Under the pieces are notes generated by a model. It had not been told where the DNA came from, searched no databases, and worked only from the letters and a program-made list of their open reading frames with translations. From contig JAKFVA010000012.1 in NCBI GenBank assembly GCA_021732385.1, positions 31,463 through 95,462 of the forward strand: a stretch of DNA of 64,000 nt, given 5' to 3'. Below are positions 17,539 through 25,201 of the stretch, in pieces. The stretch's first letter is position 1. The number at the start of each line of letters is the position of its first letter. The stretch is from Burkholderiales bacterium (GTDB taxonomy: Bacteria; Pseudomonadota; Gammaproteobacteria; Burkholderiales; Burkholderiaceae_C). The position numbers were made by a program, and so were the translations under genes.

Positions 17539-18452
17539 GGGCCGCATTCTCGAAAGCGCTAGTGCAGGCGGCACAAAATGATCCCAAGGTGGTTTTGCTC
17601 ACGGGTGACCACGGGTATGCCCTGTTTGACGAGTTCCGCACACACTGTCCGGACCGCTACATCAACGCCGGGGTGGCCGAACAAAACATGGTGGGCGTAG
17701 CCGCCGGTCTGGCAAAAGCCGGTTTTCGGCCGGTGGTCTATGGCCTGAGTGCATTTGTGCCGGTGCGGGTGCTGGAGCAAATAAAGATAGACGTTTGCTA
17801 CGAAAAATTGCCAGTCATTTTTGCCGGCGACGGCGCGGGACTGGTTTACAGCACGCTGGGCACCAGCCACCAAAGCTTCGAGGACATAGCCTGCTTGCGC
17901 GCCGTGCCGCACATGGACATCCTGTCGCCCGGCGATGGCCCCGAAATGACGGCTTGCATGGCCGCTGCCTTTGCCCAGGCTGGACCAGTGTATGTGCGCA
18001 TGGGCAAAGCCGATCTCGGTGACATCCACACGGCGGTGCCGCTGCTGCAGCCAGGCCGGCTGCTGCCCCTGCAGATCGGCTCAAACCGTGTGGTGTTTGT
18101 GGCCACCGGGTCGATGCTGAAAACAGCCTGCGTGCTCGCCCGGGAAATCGATGCGCCCGTCTGGAGTGCGCCCTGGATCAAGCCCCTGGACGCTATGCAA
18201 CTGCTCGGCTTGAACCAGAGTTGCCACGGTTTCGTCACTTTTGAAGAGCATTCTGTGCACGCTGGGCTGGGCGCTGCGGTGCTGGAGACTTTGGCTGAAG
18301 CCGGTGCCAAACCGTTGCTGCGCATCGGCATCGGCAACCAGTTTTCCATCACCTGCGGCAGTTATGCCCACGCCCTGCGCGAGCACGGCCTGGACCTGGA
18401 CAGCGTGCGCCACAAAGTGCAGCGGTTTGTGCAGCAACTTCAGGTGCAGTGA
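17535..18452 (+). CDS. transketolase C-terminal subunit (split)
   Basis: 305 residues holding the pyrimidine-binding and C-terminal transketolase domains. Glu49 in GVAEQNMVGVAAGLA is the family residue that activates TPP; GTSHQSFEDIACLR is also conserved. It must pair with the N-terminal subunit, whose stop overlaps its start (ATGA, 17535-17538), so balanced translation is built in. Together they form a complete TPP enzyme of about 578 residues, shorter than classical transketolase (about 660), as is usual for split forms. Confidence 0.92.
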   Translation: MRAAFSKALVQAAQNDPKVVLLTGDHGYALFDEFRTHCPDRYINAGVAEQNMVGVAAGLAKAGFRPVVYGLSAFVPVRVLEQIKIDVCYEKLPVIFAGDGAGLVYSTLGTSHQSFEDIACLRAVPHMDILSPGDGPEMTACMAAAFAQAGPVYVRMGKADLGDIHTAVPLLQPGRLLPLQIGSNRVVFVATGSMLKTACVLAREIDAPVWSAPWIKPLDAMQLLGLNQSCHGFVTFEEHSVHAGLGAAVLETLAEAGAKPLLRIGIGNQFSITCGSYAHALREHGLDLDSVRHKVQRFVQQLQVQ

Positions 18453-18453
18453 C

Positions 18454-18819
18454 ATGGTGACCCCCCAATGGTTGCGGTTTGTGGTGGTGGGTGCCTTGAA
18501 CACCCTGTTTGGCTACGGCCTGTTTGCGCTGCTGGTCTGGGCCGGACTGGCTTACCCGGTGGCCATTGGCGTAGCTACTGTTGTGGGCGTGTTGTTCAAT
18601 TTTCAGACCACTGGGCGTATGGTTTTTGACGGTGCACCGCGTTCGCGTTTGCTGCGCTTTGTAGCGGTTTACGCCTTGGTTTACCTGATTAACCTCGCGG
18701 CTGTCGCCGTGTTGCTGTACTGGAAGCTGAACATCTACCTGGCCAATGCACTGGTCATCCTCCCACTGGCTTGGTTGGCCTATATCTTTCAACGCAAATT
18801 TGTTTTCACTGTCCCATGA
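18454..18819 (+). CDS. GtrA-family membrane protein (lipid-linked sugar flippase type)
   Basis: 121 residues, four membrane segments, start WLRFVVVGALNTLFGYGLF typical of GtrA. A conserved NFQTTGRMVF loop lies between segments 2 and 3. In phage and O-antigen systems GtrA is thought to flip bactoprenyl-phosphate sugars made by GtrB. It follows the transketolase stop by one base and overlaps the GT2 start by four, so it is within the same operon. It suggests that the cassette's sugar is handed over on a lipid carrier. Confidence 0.9.
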   Translation: MVTPQWLRFVVVGALNTLFGYGLFALLVWAGLAYPVAIGVATVVGVLFNFQTTGRMVFDGAPRSRLLRFVAVYALVYLINLAAVAVLLYWKLNIYLANALVILPLAWLAYIFQRKFVFTVP

Positions 18820-19760
18820 AACACATCACGGTCGTCACGCCCTGCTTCAATGAAGAGGGCAATGTGGAAGAGCTCTACCGTCAGACCCGTGCCGTCTTCG
18901 ACACGCTACCGGCTGTGCGTTACGACCATTTGTTCATCGACAACTGCTCTACAGACCAAACTGTTGCTATTTTGCGCAAGCTAGCTGCGGACAACAGCCA
19001 TGTCAAAGTCATTTTGAATTCCCGCAACTTTGGTCATATTCGCTCGCCTTACCACGGCCTGATGCAGGCCGATGGCGATGCAGCGATTTTGCTAGTAGCC
19101 GATTTGCAAGATCCGCCTGAGCTGATTCGAGCGTTCATTGACCACTGGCAACGTGGCGCGAAAATTGTGGTGGGTGTCAAGCCACAGTCTGAAGAATCGG
19201 TGGCCATGTTCGCCATCCGCCGCGCCTACTACCGGTTGGTGACACGCATTGCCGACGTGAAACTGATCCAGAATTTCACCGGGTTCGGCCTGTACGATCG
19301 TCAGGTGCTGGATGCGCTGCGCCGAATAGACGATCCCTACCCCTACTTTCGAGGTCTGGTCTCCGAGGTCGGTTTTGACGCGGTGCAGTTGCCGTATGTC
19401 CAGCCGCGGCGCAAGCGGGGCATCACGAGCAACAATTTTTACACGCTGTACGACATTGCCATGTTGGGTATTACCTCGCATTCGCGGGTGCCACTGCGCA
19501 TTTGCACCATGGCCGGTTTTGCGCTGGCCGGTATCAGCTTCTTCGTTTCGTTGGTGTATCTGATACTTAAATTGTTGTACTGGGATCAGTTTTCCTTGGG
19601 TACCGCGCCCTTACTGATTGGCATGTTTTTTCTAGCCTCAGTACAGCTATTTTTCATTGGCTTGCTAGGTGAATACGTAAGCACCATACTCACCCATGTT
19701 GTGAAGCGGCCGCTGGTGGTGGAGCGCGAGCGGATCAATATGAAACCCGAGTTGCAATAA
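18816..19760 (+). CDS. GtrB/DPM1-like glycosyltransferase family 2
   Basis: 314 residues. GT-A domain with VVTPCFNEEGNVEEL at the N-terminus and acidic motif VADLQDPPELI near residues 88-98. Two C-terminal membrane helices (about 228-252 and 264-290) follow, as in GtrB, ArnC and DPM1-like enzymes. These put a nucleotide sugar onto polyprenyl phosphate at the inner face of the membrane. The ATG overlaps the gtrA stop. With GtrA it makes a lipid-linked donor; a third, GT-C type transferase is missing from the operon but might be the 569-residue membrane protein at 6754-8463. Confidence 0.9.
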   Translation: MKHITVVTPCFNEEGNVEELYRQTRAVFDTLPAVRYDHLFIDNCSTDQTVAILRKLAADNSHVKVILNSRNFGHIRSPYHGLMQADGDAAILLVADLQDPPELIRAFIDHWQRGAKIVVGVKPQSEESVAMFAIRRAYYRLVTRIADVKLIQNFTGFGLYDRQVLDALRRIDDPYPYFRGLVSEVGFDAVQLPYVQPRRKRGITSNNFYTLYDIAMLGITSHSRVPLRICTMAGFALAGISFFVSLVYLILKLLYWDQFSLGTAPLLIGMFFLASVQLFFIGLLGEYVSTILTHVVKRPLVVERERINMKPELQ

Positions 19761-20020
19761 CCGTTACCACTGTTTACGTATCTCAAAGCCCTACTGGGTG
19801 AACGCTTGTTGGTGCCGCAGCAACTCACAATTAATACTCAGGGATCGCACGCTTTTTTTTGATGTTTTAAACCTCTGGCTCAAATGGTGTCGAATAAATA
19901 GCTATGCAAATGAAGTTATCTTCGCTTTGACACGTGTAAGAAGCGACAACCTCATCCCGACTAAACAGGAGTTAGAAGCATTGCACTGTGCAACAACGTG
20001 ACCAAAACGGGAGAACTACT

Positions 20021-20761
20021 ATGCCAACACCGCTTGTATTAACAAAAACTATGCTGGCATTAAGTGGATTGGCGCTTAGCAGCACTGCCATAGGCCAAAC
20101 TTGCAGCGTGAAATCAGGGGCTAATCTAACCCCGGTCATTGAGCTGTACACCTCCGAGGGCTGCAGCTCCTGCCCGCCCGCCGAGCGCTGGGTCTCCACG
20201 CTCAAGGGCTTGGAAGGCAAGGCCGTGGTGCAGGCGTTTCATGTGGGCTACTGGGACTATATTGGCTGGGTCGACCGCTTTGCCTCGCCCGTGTTCACCA
20301 CGCGCCAGCGCCAGATTGCCAACGTTAACGGTTTGCGCAGCATCTACACCCCCCAGCTGGTTCGCAATGGCCGCGATTACCAAGACTACGCCCGCGCCCT
20401 GAGCGGCAGCGAACCCGCCATGGCCAACCTGACGCTTACACGCTTGAACAGCGGCCCCGAGGGCGACCAATTTGAAGCCACCGTGACCCCGCTGAGTGGT
20501 GCGCCCACCAACTGGACCGCCTACTGGACGGTCACCGAGCACGGCCACAGCTCCAAAGTCAACGCCGGTGAGAACCGCGGTGAATTACTCAAGCACGACT
20601 ATGTTGTGCGCCAATACACCCAGGCTGGTGACTACAAAGGCCCGAGCAAGCTGACCTTTCGCTCCATTGCCGCTGACCCCAAGCACCCGCGTCAGATCAA
20701 CCTGGTCGTGCTAGAGCCCAAAACCCTCAAACCGCTGCAGGCACTCAGCCTGTCTTGCTGA
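20021..20761 (+). CDS. exported DUF1223 protein, thioredoxin-like
   Basis: 246 residues from the ATG at 20021, preceded by GGGAGAA 8 bases upstream; an upstream in-frame GTG at 19988 is less likely. A signal peptide covers about 1-27 (AIGQTCSV). Residues 40-52 carry TSEGCSSCPPAE, a CxxC redox-like site in a thioredoxin-type fold, which defines DUF1223. Biochemical role unknown. The 260 bases upstream hold no gene I can support; they are AT-richer and presumably contain its promoter. Confidence 0.88.
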   Translation: MPTPLVLTKTMLALSGLALSSTAIGQTCSVKSGANLTPVIELYTSEGCSSCPPAERWVSTLKGLEGKAVVQAFHVGYWDYIGWVDRFASPVFTTRQRQIANVNGLRSIYTPQLVRNGRDYQDYARALSGSEPAMANLTLTRLNSGPEGDQFEATVTPLSGAPTNWTAYWTVTEHGHSSKVNAGENRGELLKHDYVVRQYTQAGDYKGPSKLTFRSIAADPKHPRQINLVVLEPKTLKPLQALSLSC

Positions 20762-20786
20762 AGCCGCAGGCCATTAAACTGGCCTG

Positions 20787-21407
20787 ATGCAAACCCCGCC
20801 CCCGCTCGCTGAATCGCCCGCCAGCATCAGCCAATTCTGGTTTGGTGACCTGGCCGATGCCGCTCAGGTGGCAGCAGCGCAATCCAGCCTCTGGTGGGGA
20901 AAAAACCCGGCGCAAGACGCTGAGGTACACCAGCGCTTTGCCCCCAGTATGCAAGCCGCTTCGCGCGGTGAGCTCGATGGCTGGCTTTTAAAGCCACCTG
21001 GTCGGCTCGCGCTGATTTTGCTGGCCGACCAATTCACCCGCATGGCCTGGCGCGACACACCGCAGGCGTTTGCGCTGGACCCGCTGGCATTGCACTGGAG
21101 CCAGCAAGGCGTGGCACTTGGCCAGCATCACCTGCTGCGCCCCATAGAGCAGGTGTTTTTTTACATGCCCCTGATGCACGCCGAAGCCCTAGCCGATCAG
21201 GCGCACTGCATCACCCTGTTTACCGCACTGGTGCAGGCGACGCCAGCAGCGCAGCGCGCCACTTTTCAGCGCAATCTCGACTTTGCCCAGCGTCACCACG
21301 CCATCATTGCCCGCTTTGGCCGCTTTCCGCACCGCAACCTCCTGTTGGGCCGGGCCAGTACGGTTGAAGAGTTGGCGTTTTTGCAAGAGCCCGGCTCGTC
21401 GTTTTAA
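20787..21407 (+). CDS. DUF924 family protein
   Basis: 206 residues. The pattern SISQFWFGD, then WWGKNP, then LILLADQFTRMAWRDTPQAFA and FFYMPLMHAEALADQ is characteristic of DUF924, an all-helical TPR-like fold. Function is not established. It starts 25 bases after the DUF1223 stop. Its stop overlaps the arfB start (TAATG), so those two are probably co-translated. Confidence 0.9.
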   Translation: MQTPPPLAESPASISQFWFGDLADAAQVAAAQSSLWWGKNPAQDAEVHQRFAPSMQAASRGELDGWLLKPPGRLALILLADQFTRMAWRDTPQAFALDPLALHWSQQGVALGQHHLLRPIEQVFFYMPLMHAEALADQAHCITLFTALVQATPAAQRATFQRNLDFAQRHHAIIARFGRFPHRNLLLGRASTVEELAFLQEPGSSF

Positions 21408-21817
21408 TGGCCTGGCGGGTTCAAGACTGTCCGGATGAGGTGCAATGGACGGCCATTCGCGCCCAGGGCGCGGGTGGACAAAACGTCAACAAGGTCTCCA
21501 GCGCCGTGCATTTGCGTTTTGACGTGGCGGCGTCGTCCCTGCCGCCCGATGTGAAAGAGCGGCTGCTCGCCCTGGGCGACCAGCGCATCAGCAAAGACGG
21601 CGTAGTAGTCATCAAGGCGCAAACCAGCCGCAGCCAGGATATGAATTTGCTGGAAGCCCTGGAGCGCCTGCAAGCCCTGGTGGACAGCGTTGCCGTGCTG
21701 CCCAAAGCCCGCAAGGCGACCCGGCCCACCAAGGCGTCCCAGCGCAGGCGGGTCGAAGGCAAGGTGGCGCGTGGCCAGACCAAACGGCTGCGCGGCAATG
21801 TGTCGGGCGATTCCTAG
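21407..21817 (+). CDS. arfB: alternative ribosome-rescue factor (peptidyl-tRNA hydrolase ArfB/YaeJ)
   Basis: 136 residues. The N-terminal release-factor domain has the catalytic loop GAGGQNVNKVSSAVHL with the GGQ tripeptide. The last 35 residues are Lys/Arg-rich (RKATRPTKASQRRRVEGKVA), the tail ArfB threads into the empty mRNA channel. It frees ribosomes stalled on non-stop mRNAs by hydrolysing peptidyl-tRNA. Coupled to the DUF924 gene by TAATG. Confidence 0.95.
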   Translation: MAWRVQDCPDEVQWTAIRAQGAGGQNVNKVSSAVHLRFDVAASSLPPDVKERLLALGDQRISKDGVVVIKAQTSRSQDMNLLEALERLQALVDSVAVLPKARKATRPTKASQRRRVEGKVARGQTKRLRGNVSGDS

Positions 21818-21838
21818 CCCAGGCTGGGCCGAGGCCGG

Positions 21839-22291
21839 CTAGCCTGCAAAGTGGTCAACCAAAATCGCCTCGCGCATGCGCACTGCCAGCACGGCAGCCA
21901 GCCCTTGCGTCAGCTGCAGGGCCAGCGCAGGCAGGCGTTTGCTTAACTTTTCATAGCGCTCCCAGCTCAGCGCAAAGGCCAGGCCGGGCTGCGTGGCTAC
22001 CACGTTGGCGCTGCGGCTGTGGCCGGAAAAAAAGGCCCCCTCGCCCACCACGGTGCCCGGCAGCAAAGTGGCAATGGCGTGGCCGCCCAGTTGCACCTGC
22101 AACTCGCCCTCGGACAAGATGAAGAGGATGCGCTCGGTGTCGCCGGTTTTGATCAGCACATCGCCGGGCTGCAAAAAACGCATGTTCAGGTAAGAGGCAA
22201 TTTGCTGCCAGTCCGACAGTGGCAGCTTGCAGGGCAGCGCGTCGGTGGCATCCAGCGTCTCTATCGCCTGCATCAGTTGCGCGATGTTCAT
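21839..22291 (-). CDS. stand-alone cyclic-nucleotide-binding-domain protein
   Basis: 150 residues. A Crp-like jelly-roll lies at about 20-130, with FLQPGDVLIKTGD and LLPGTVVGEGAFFSGHSRSANVVA in the phosphate-binding cassette position. There is no helix-turn-helix and no channel or kinase domain; the last 30 residues are a single helix. It could sense cAMP or c-di-GMP and act by protein contact. It lies 15 bases downstream of the flavin reductase gene on the same strand. Confidence 0.85.
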   Translation of the reverse strand: MNIAQLMQAIETLDATDALPCKLPLSDWQQIASYLNMRFLQPGDVLIKTGDTERILFILSEGELQVQLGGHAIATLLPGTVVGEGAFFSGHSRSANVVATQPGLAFALSWERYEKLSKRLPALALQLTQGLAAVLAVRMREAILVDHFAG

Positions 22292-22306
22292 GGCAGCTTG
22301 CGTGTG

Positions 22307-22963
22307 TTAGCGCGCCCAGCCAGCTGGGCGGCCCAGTTCAAAGTTCTCGGCCGCCTGGGTACGGCCATACCAGTCGGCCCCCATGCGCGAGACCAGATCG
22401 AGCTTGTTGGGGTCAACATGCTGCTGTGTGCCGGGTGCCGCACCTTCCGGCAATGGTGCCAGAATCGATTCGTCAATGTGCGCGGCCACCACTTCGCCCA
22501 GAATAATCACGCAAGAGGGGTTGTCTGCCGGGTACGGCAAGTGCTGCGCCAGCTTGCATTCAAACGCCACCGGCACGCCCCTGACGCGACGCGGCTTGAC
22601 CAGCGTGCTGGCCTCGCTTTCAATCTTGGCGGCGTCAAATTCGCTGGTTTCGCGGCCATAGCCAAACGAGGTTTCGTTCATGGCGTTCACCATGGCGTGC
22701 GGCACCAGATTCACCACAAACTCGCCCGTGGCGGCAATGTTCAGGGCCGTGTCCTTGAAACTCTTGTCCCCGCCATTGACCAGGGGGCAAATCATCAATG
22801 TGGGCGGCGTTCCAGTGACCACCTGAAAAAAGCTAAACGGCGCCAGGTTGGGCACCCCGCTGGCCGACAGGCTGGATACCCAGGCCACCGGGCGCGGCGT
22901 CACGGTGGAGGCCAGCCAGAAATAACCGCTTCGTGCGGGGGCGTCTTTGAAATTGATGAACAT
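22307..22963 (-). CDS. flavin reductase family protein (FMN-binding split barrel)
   Basis: 218 residues of the DIM6/NTAB flavin reductase-like family. The N-terminal YFWLASTVTPRPVAWVSSLS and NLAPFSFFQVVTGTPPTLMI segments form the FMN site. The family includes reductases feeding flavin-dependent monooxygenases and stand-alone flavoproteins; no partner monooxygenase is adjacent. It is followed by the cyclic-nucleotide-binding gene. Upstream (22964-23309) lies no gene but a repeat element. Confidence 0.88.
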   Translation of the reverse strand: MFINFKDAPARSGYFWLASTVTPRPVAWVSSLSASGVPNLAPFSFFQVVTGTPPTLMICPLVNGGDKSFKDTALNIAATGEFVVNLVPHAMVNAMNETSFGYGRETSEFDAAKIESEASTLVKPRRVRGVPVAFECKLAQHLPYPADNPSCVIILGEVVAAHIDESILAPLPEGAAPGTQQHVDPNKLDLVSRMGADWYGRTQAAENFELGRPAGWAR

Positions 22964-23086
22964 GGCGGGCGGCGCTGCTAGCGCTCAGGCAACACAAACA
23001 GCGGCAATTATGTCTGCTCGGCAATGCGCGCACGCTGCGCCAGCGTGTTGACTGCTGCCGATTGCCATTAAATGCTATTTAATTAA

Positions 23087-23308
23087 TAGTAAATAATGAT
23101 AGCTGTACCCGCACGTCCCTATTGGGTAATAACCACTTTTTAGGCTTGAAATAAGCCTGATTTTTATGAAATTCGCAATTTCTGGGGCTGAAATGCAAAC
23201 TGGCAGCGGCTTGCAGGGCAATTTTTTGTAATTTTTAGGCTTATTTCATGTGCTTAATTTAGCATTAGACCAATAGTGACGAGCGGGTAGCGCTATGGTT
23301 TTTTACTA
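23087..23308. mobile_element. MITE-like terminal-inverted-repeat element, copy A
   Basis: About 222 bases, with imperfect inverted ends of about 29 bases. The left end carries TAGCTGTACCCGCACG and the right end CGAGCGGGTAGCGCTATGG followed by TTTTTTACTA. The subterminal CCTATTGGG and CCAATAG also mirror each other. The interior is AT-rich with stem-forming TTAGGCTTGAAATAAGCC and GGCTTATTTC. No ORF or transposase is inside. The right end stops two bases from the TAG stop of the neighbouring SDR gene. Same family as the copies at 27361, 47555 and 63784. Confidence 0.75.
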
Positions 23309-23309
23309 T

Positions 23310-24251
23310 CTATTTAGGAGCAATTGAACCCAGAGGCGCTGCTAGTTTCGTCCTTAACTTCTCACCCAGCTCTGGCTTGTGCGCAAACGGATCGCTCGGG
23401 TTACGGCCTTGCACAATGTCTTGCATGCGCACTTGCACGGCACCCAGCGCCTGCGGGTGACTGTAGATGTAGAACTGGTTTTGCGCCACAGCGTCGATGA
23501 CTTTTTGCGCAACTTCCACTGCGGTGACTTTGCCTGAACTCACGGCTTTCTCGCTCATGGCCTGGGCAATCAGTTGGCTTTGCGTGGGGTTTGAGGGCGC
23601 GGCACCTGCGCCCGGCTTGTTGCGCTCGCTGTTGCTGATGCCCGTAGGCACAAAATACGGGCACAACACCGAGCAGCCAATTTGCGTGGTAACCAGCGCT
23701 AAGTCCTGGTACAGCGTCTCGCTCAATGCCACCACGCCGTGCTTGACGACGTTGTACACACCCATGTTGGGCGCGCAAACCAGGCCGGCCATGCTGGCGG
23801 TGTTGGTGATGTGGCCGCGCCACGTTGGGTCGCGCCGGGCGGCGGCCAGCATCATCGGCGTGAAGACGCGCACGCCATGGGCCACGCCCATCAGATTGAC
23901 GCCGACCACCCAGTCCCAGTCTTGCGCGGTGTGCTCCCAGATCAAACCCCCTGCCCCCACGCCCGCGTTGTTGAACACGAAATGCGGCGCACCAAAACGC
24001 GCCAGCGTTGCCGTGCCCAGCGCTTCCATCTGCGCAGCTTGGGATACATCAAGCCGCTGCGCCAGCACTTGTACCCCGGTTGCGGCCAGTTCGGCCGCAG
24101 CTTTGTCCAGGGCGTCTTGCTGTACATCGGCCAGCGCCAGGTTCATGCCCAGGCTTGCAGCGATGCGCGCCACCTCCAGCCCAAAGCCCGAGCCCGCGCC
24201 GGTGAGTACGGCGGTTTTGCCTTTGAAATCCGTGATTCCGTTGCGCGTCAC
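23310..24251 (-). CDS. short-chain dehydrogenase/reductase
   Basis: 313 residues. The start is GTG, overlapping the GST stop (GTGA). Cofactor loop LTGAGSGFGLEVA, NNAG motif (VFNNAGVG) and catalytic YNVVK are present. Family: classical SDR, NAD(P)H-dependent, with a C-terminal extension of about 50 residues. It ends a three-gene unit desaturase-GST-SDR. Substrate unknown; the neighbours suggest a lipid-derived carbonyl or alcohol. Its stop directly abuts repeat copy A. Confidence 0.9.
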   Translation of the reverse strand: MTRNGITDFKGKTAVLTGAGSGFGLEVARIAASLGMNLALADVQQDALDKAAAELAATGVQVLAQRLDVSQAAQMEALGTATLARFGAPHFVFNNAGVGAGGLIWEHTAQDWDWVVGVNLMGVAHGVRVFTPMMLAAARRDPTWRGHITNTASMAGLVCAPNMGVYNVVKHGVVALSETLYQDLALVTTQIGCSVLCPYFVPTGISNSERNKPGAGAAPSNPTQSQLIAQAMSEKAVSSGKVTAVEVAQKVIDAVAQNQFYIYSHPQALGAVQVRMQDIVQGRNPSDPFAHKPELGEKLRTKLAAPLGSIAPK

Positions 24252-25201
24252 GTGGCTTCGGCCTTTTTCAGCACAAAGCCTACGCGCGGAAAATGCACAT
24301 GCACCGTGCCGGCGCGCGCGTCCTGGCGGCGCAGTGTGTAGTGCATGCGCGTAGCAGCCAGCAGCTCGCCCTGCGTAGCTTCCAGGCCAAAGCTCTCGGC
24401 GGTGAGGGTGACCTGGCTGCCCAGTTCAATCCCATGCTCGTTTTGAAACGGCTCGTCCGTCAAAGGCAGTGGCGTGGCAGCAGCAGCTATGGCAACCGCG
24501 TCAACTGAGCTCAAGGGTTGGGATTTGCCGTGGCCCACGTCGGCCATGCGCTCCATCCAGGGCAGTAGATTGGGCGTGGCGTTGAAGATATCGGCCACGG
24601 CGGGAATATTGCGCGTGAACCACAGCGGGTGGTAGCAGGCAAAGTCAGCCAGGCAAGGCGCTTCGCCAAACAAAAAATCCTGGTCGTCCAGCATGTTGGC
24701 AATGCGCCGCAAATAGCTTTTGTAGGCCGCAGTGGCGTCACCAGGGTACATGCGCGGCGCGCCGCCGCGCATGGCGGCGCGGTCTACCGCAAAAGTTTTG
24801 GCAGTGTCTTGGCTCATGCCCTGCACTTCAAAGAACGCCGCAGCGCCCTTGGGGCTGAAGTTGTAGGCCATGGCCGTTGTGAAGAGCGTGGCGTCGGCCC
24901 ACTGCGCCACAATGCGCGCCGCGCCCTTGAGCTGCGCGGGGTACAGCGTGGGACTGGGCTCGATGTGTTCCAGCACATCGGCAATCAATGCGGTGTCGCA
25001 GTAAATGTCGGCACCTATTTGCAGCACCGGCGTGCGGCGGTAGCCGCCAGTGAGGGCCTGCACGTCGGGTTTGGGCATGACGCTGGGAATCAACACCGAG
25101 CGCCAGGCCAGCCCTTTAAAGCCCAGCATGAGGCGGGCTTTTTCAGCAAAGGGTGACACCGGGTAGTGGTGCAGGATGATCTCTGGGGCGGTATCAGGCA
25201 T
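24248..25201 (-). CDS. glutathione S-transferase-like protein with extra C-terminal module
   Basis: 317 residues from the ATG at 25201 (AAGGAAG upstream; a TTG at 25219 is the alternative). Residues 1-85 are a thioredoxin-like GST N-domain (HHYPVSPFAEKARLML), and 95-230 the helical C-domain. Residues 245-317 are an additional, predicted beta-rich segment beginning PFQNEHGIELGSQVTL, not part of a normal GST (about 220 residues). The start lies inside the 3' end of the desaturase gene, an 8-base overlap, and the stop overlaps the SDR start. Whether it binds glutathione is untested. Confidence 0.85.
   Translation of the reverse strand: MPDTAPEIILHHYPVSPFAEKARLMLGFKGLAWRSVLIPSVMPKPDVQALTGGYRRTPVLQIGADIYCDTALIADVLEHIEPSPTLYPAQLKGAARIVAQWADATLFTTAMAYNFSPKGAAAFFEVQGMSQDTAKTFAVDRAAMRGGAPRMYPGDATAAYKSYLRRIANMLDDQDFLFGEAPCLADFACYHPLWFTRNIPAVADIFNATPNLLPWMERMADVGHGKSQPLSSVDAVAIAAAATPLPLTDEPFQNEHGIELGSQVTLTAESFGLEATQGELLAATRMHYTLRRQDARAGTVHVHFPRVGFVLKKAEAT

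Noticed and set aside
19761..20020. Small ORF at 19798-20001 (67 codons) in the gap before the DUF1223 gene
   Set aside because: It has no ribosome binding site or domain, and the region reads as AT-rich intergenic sequence.
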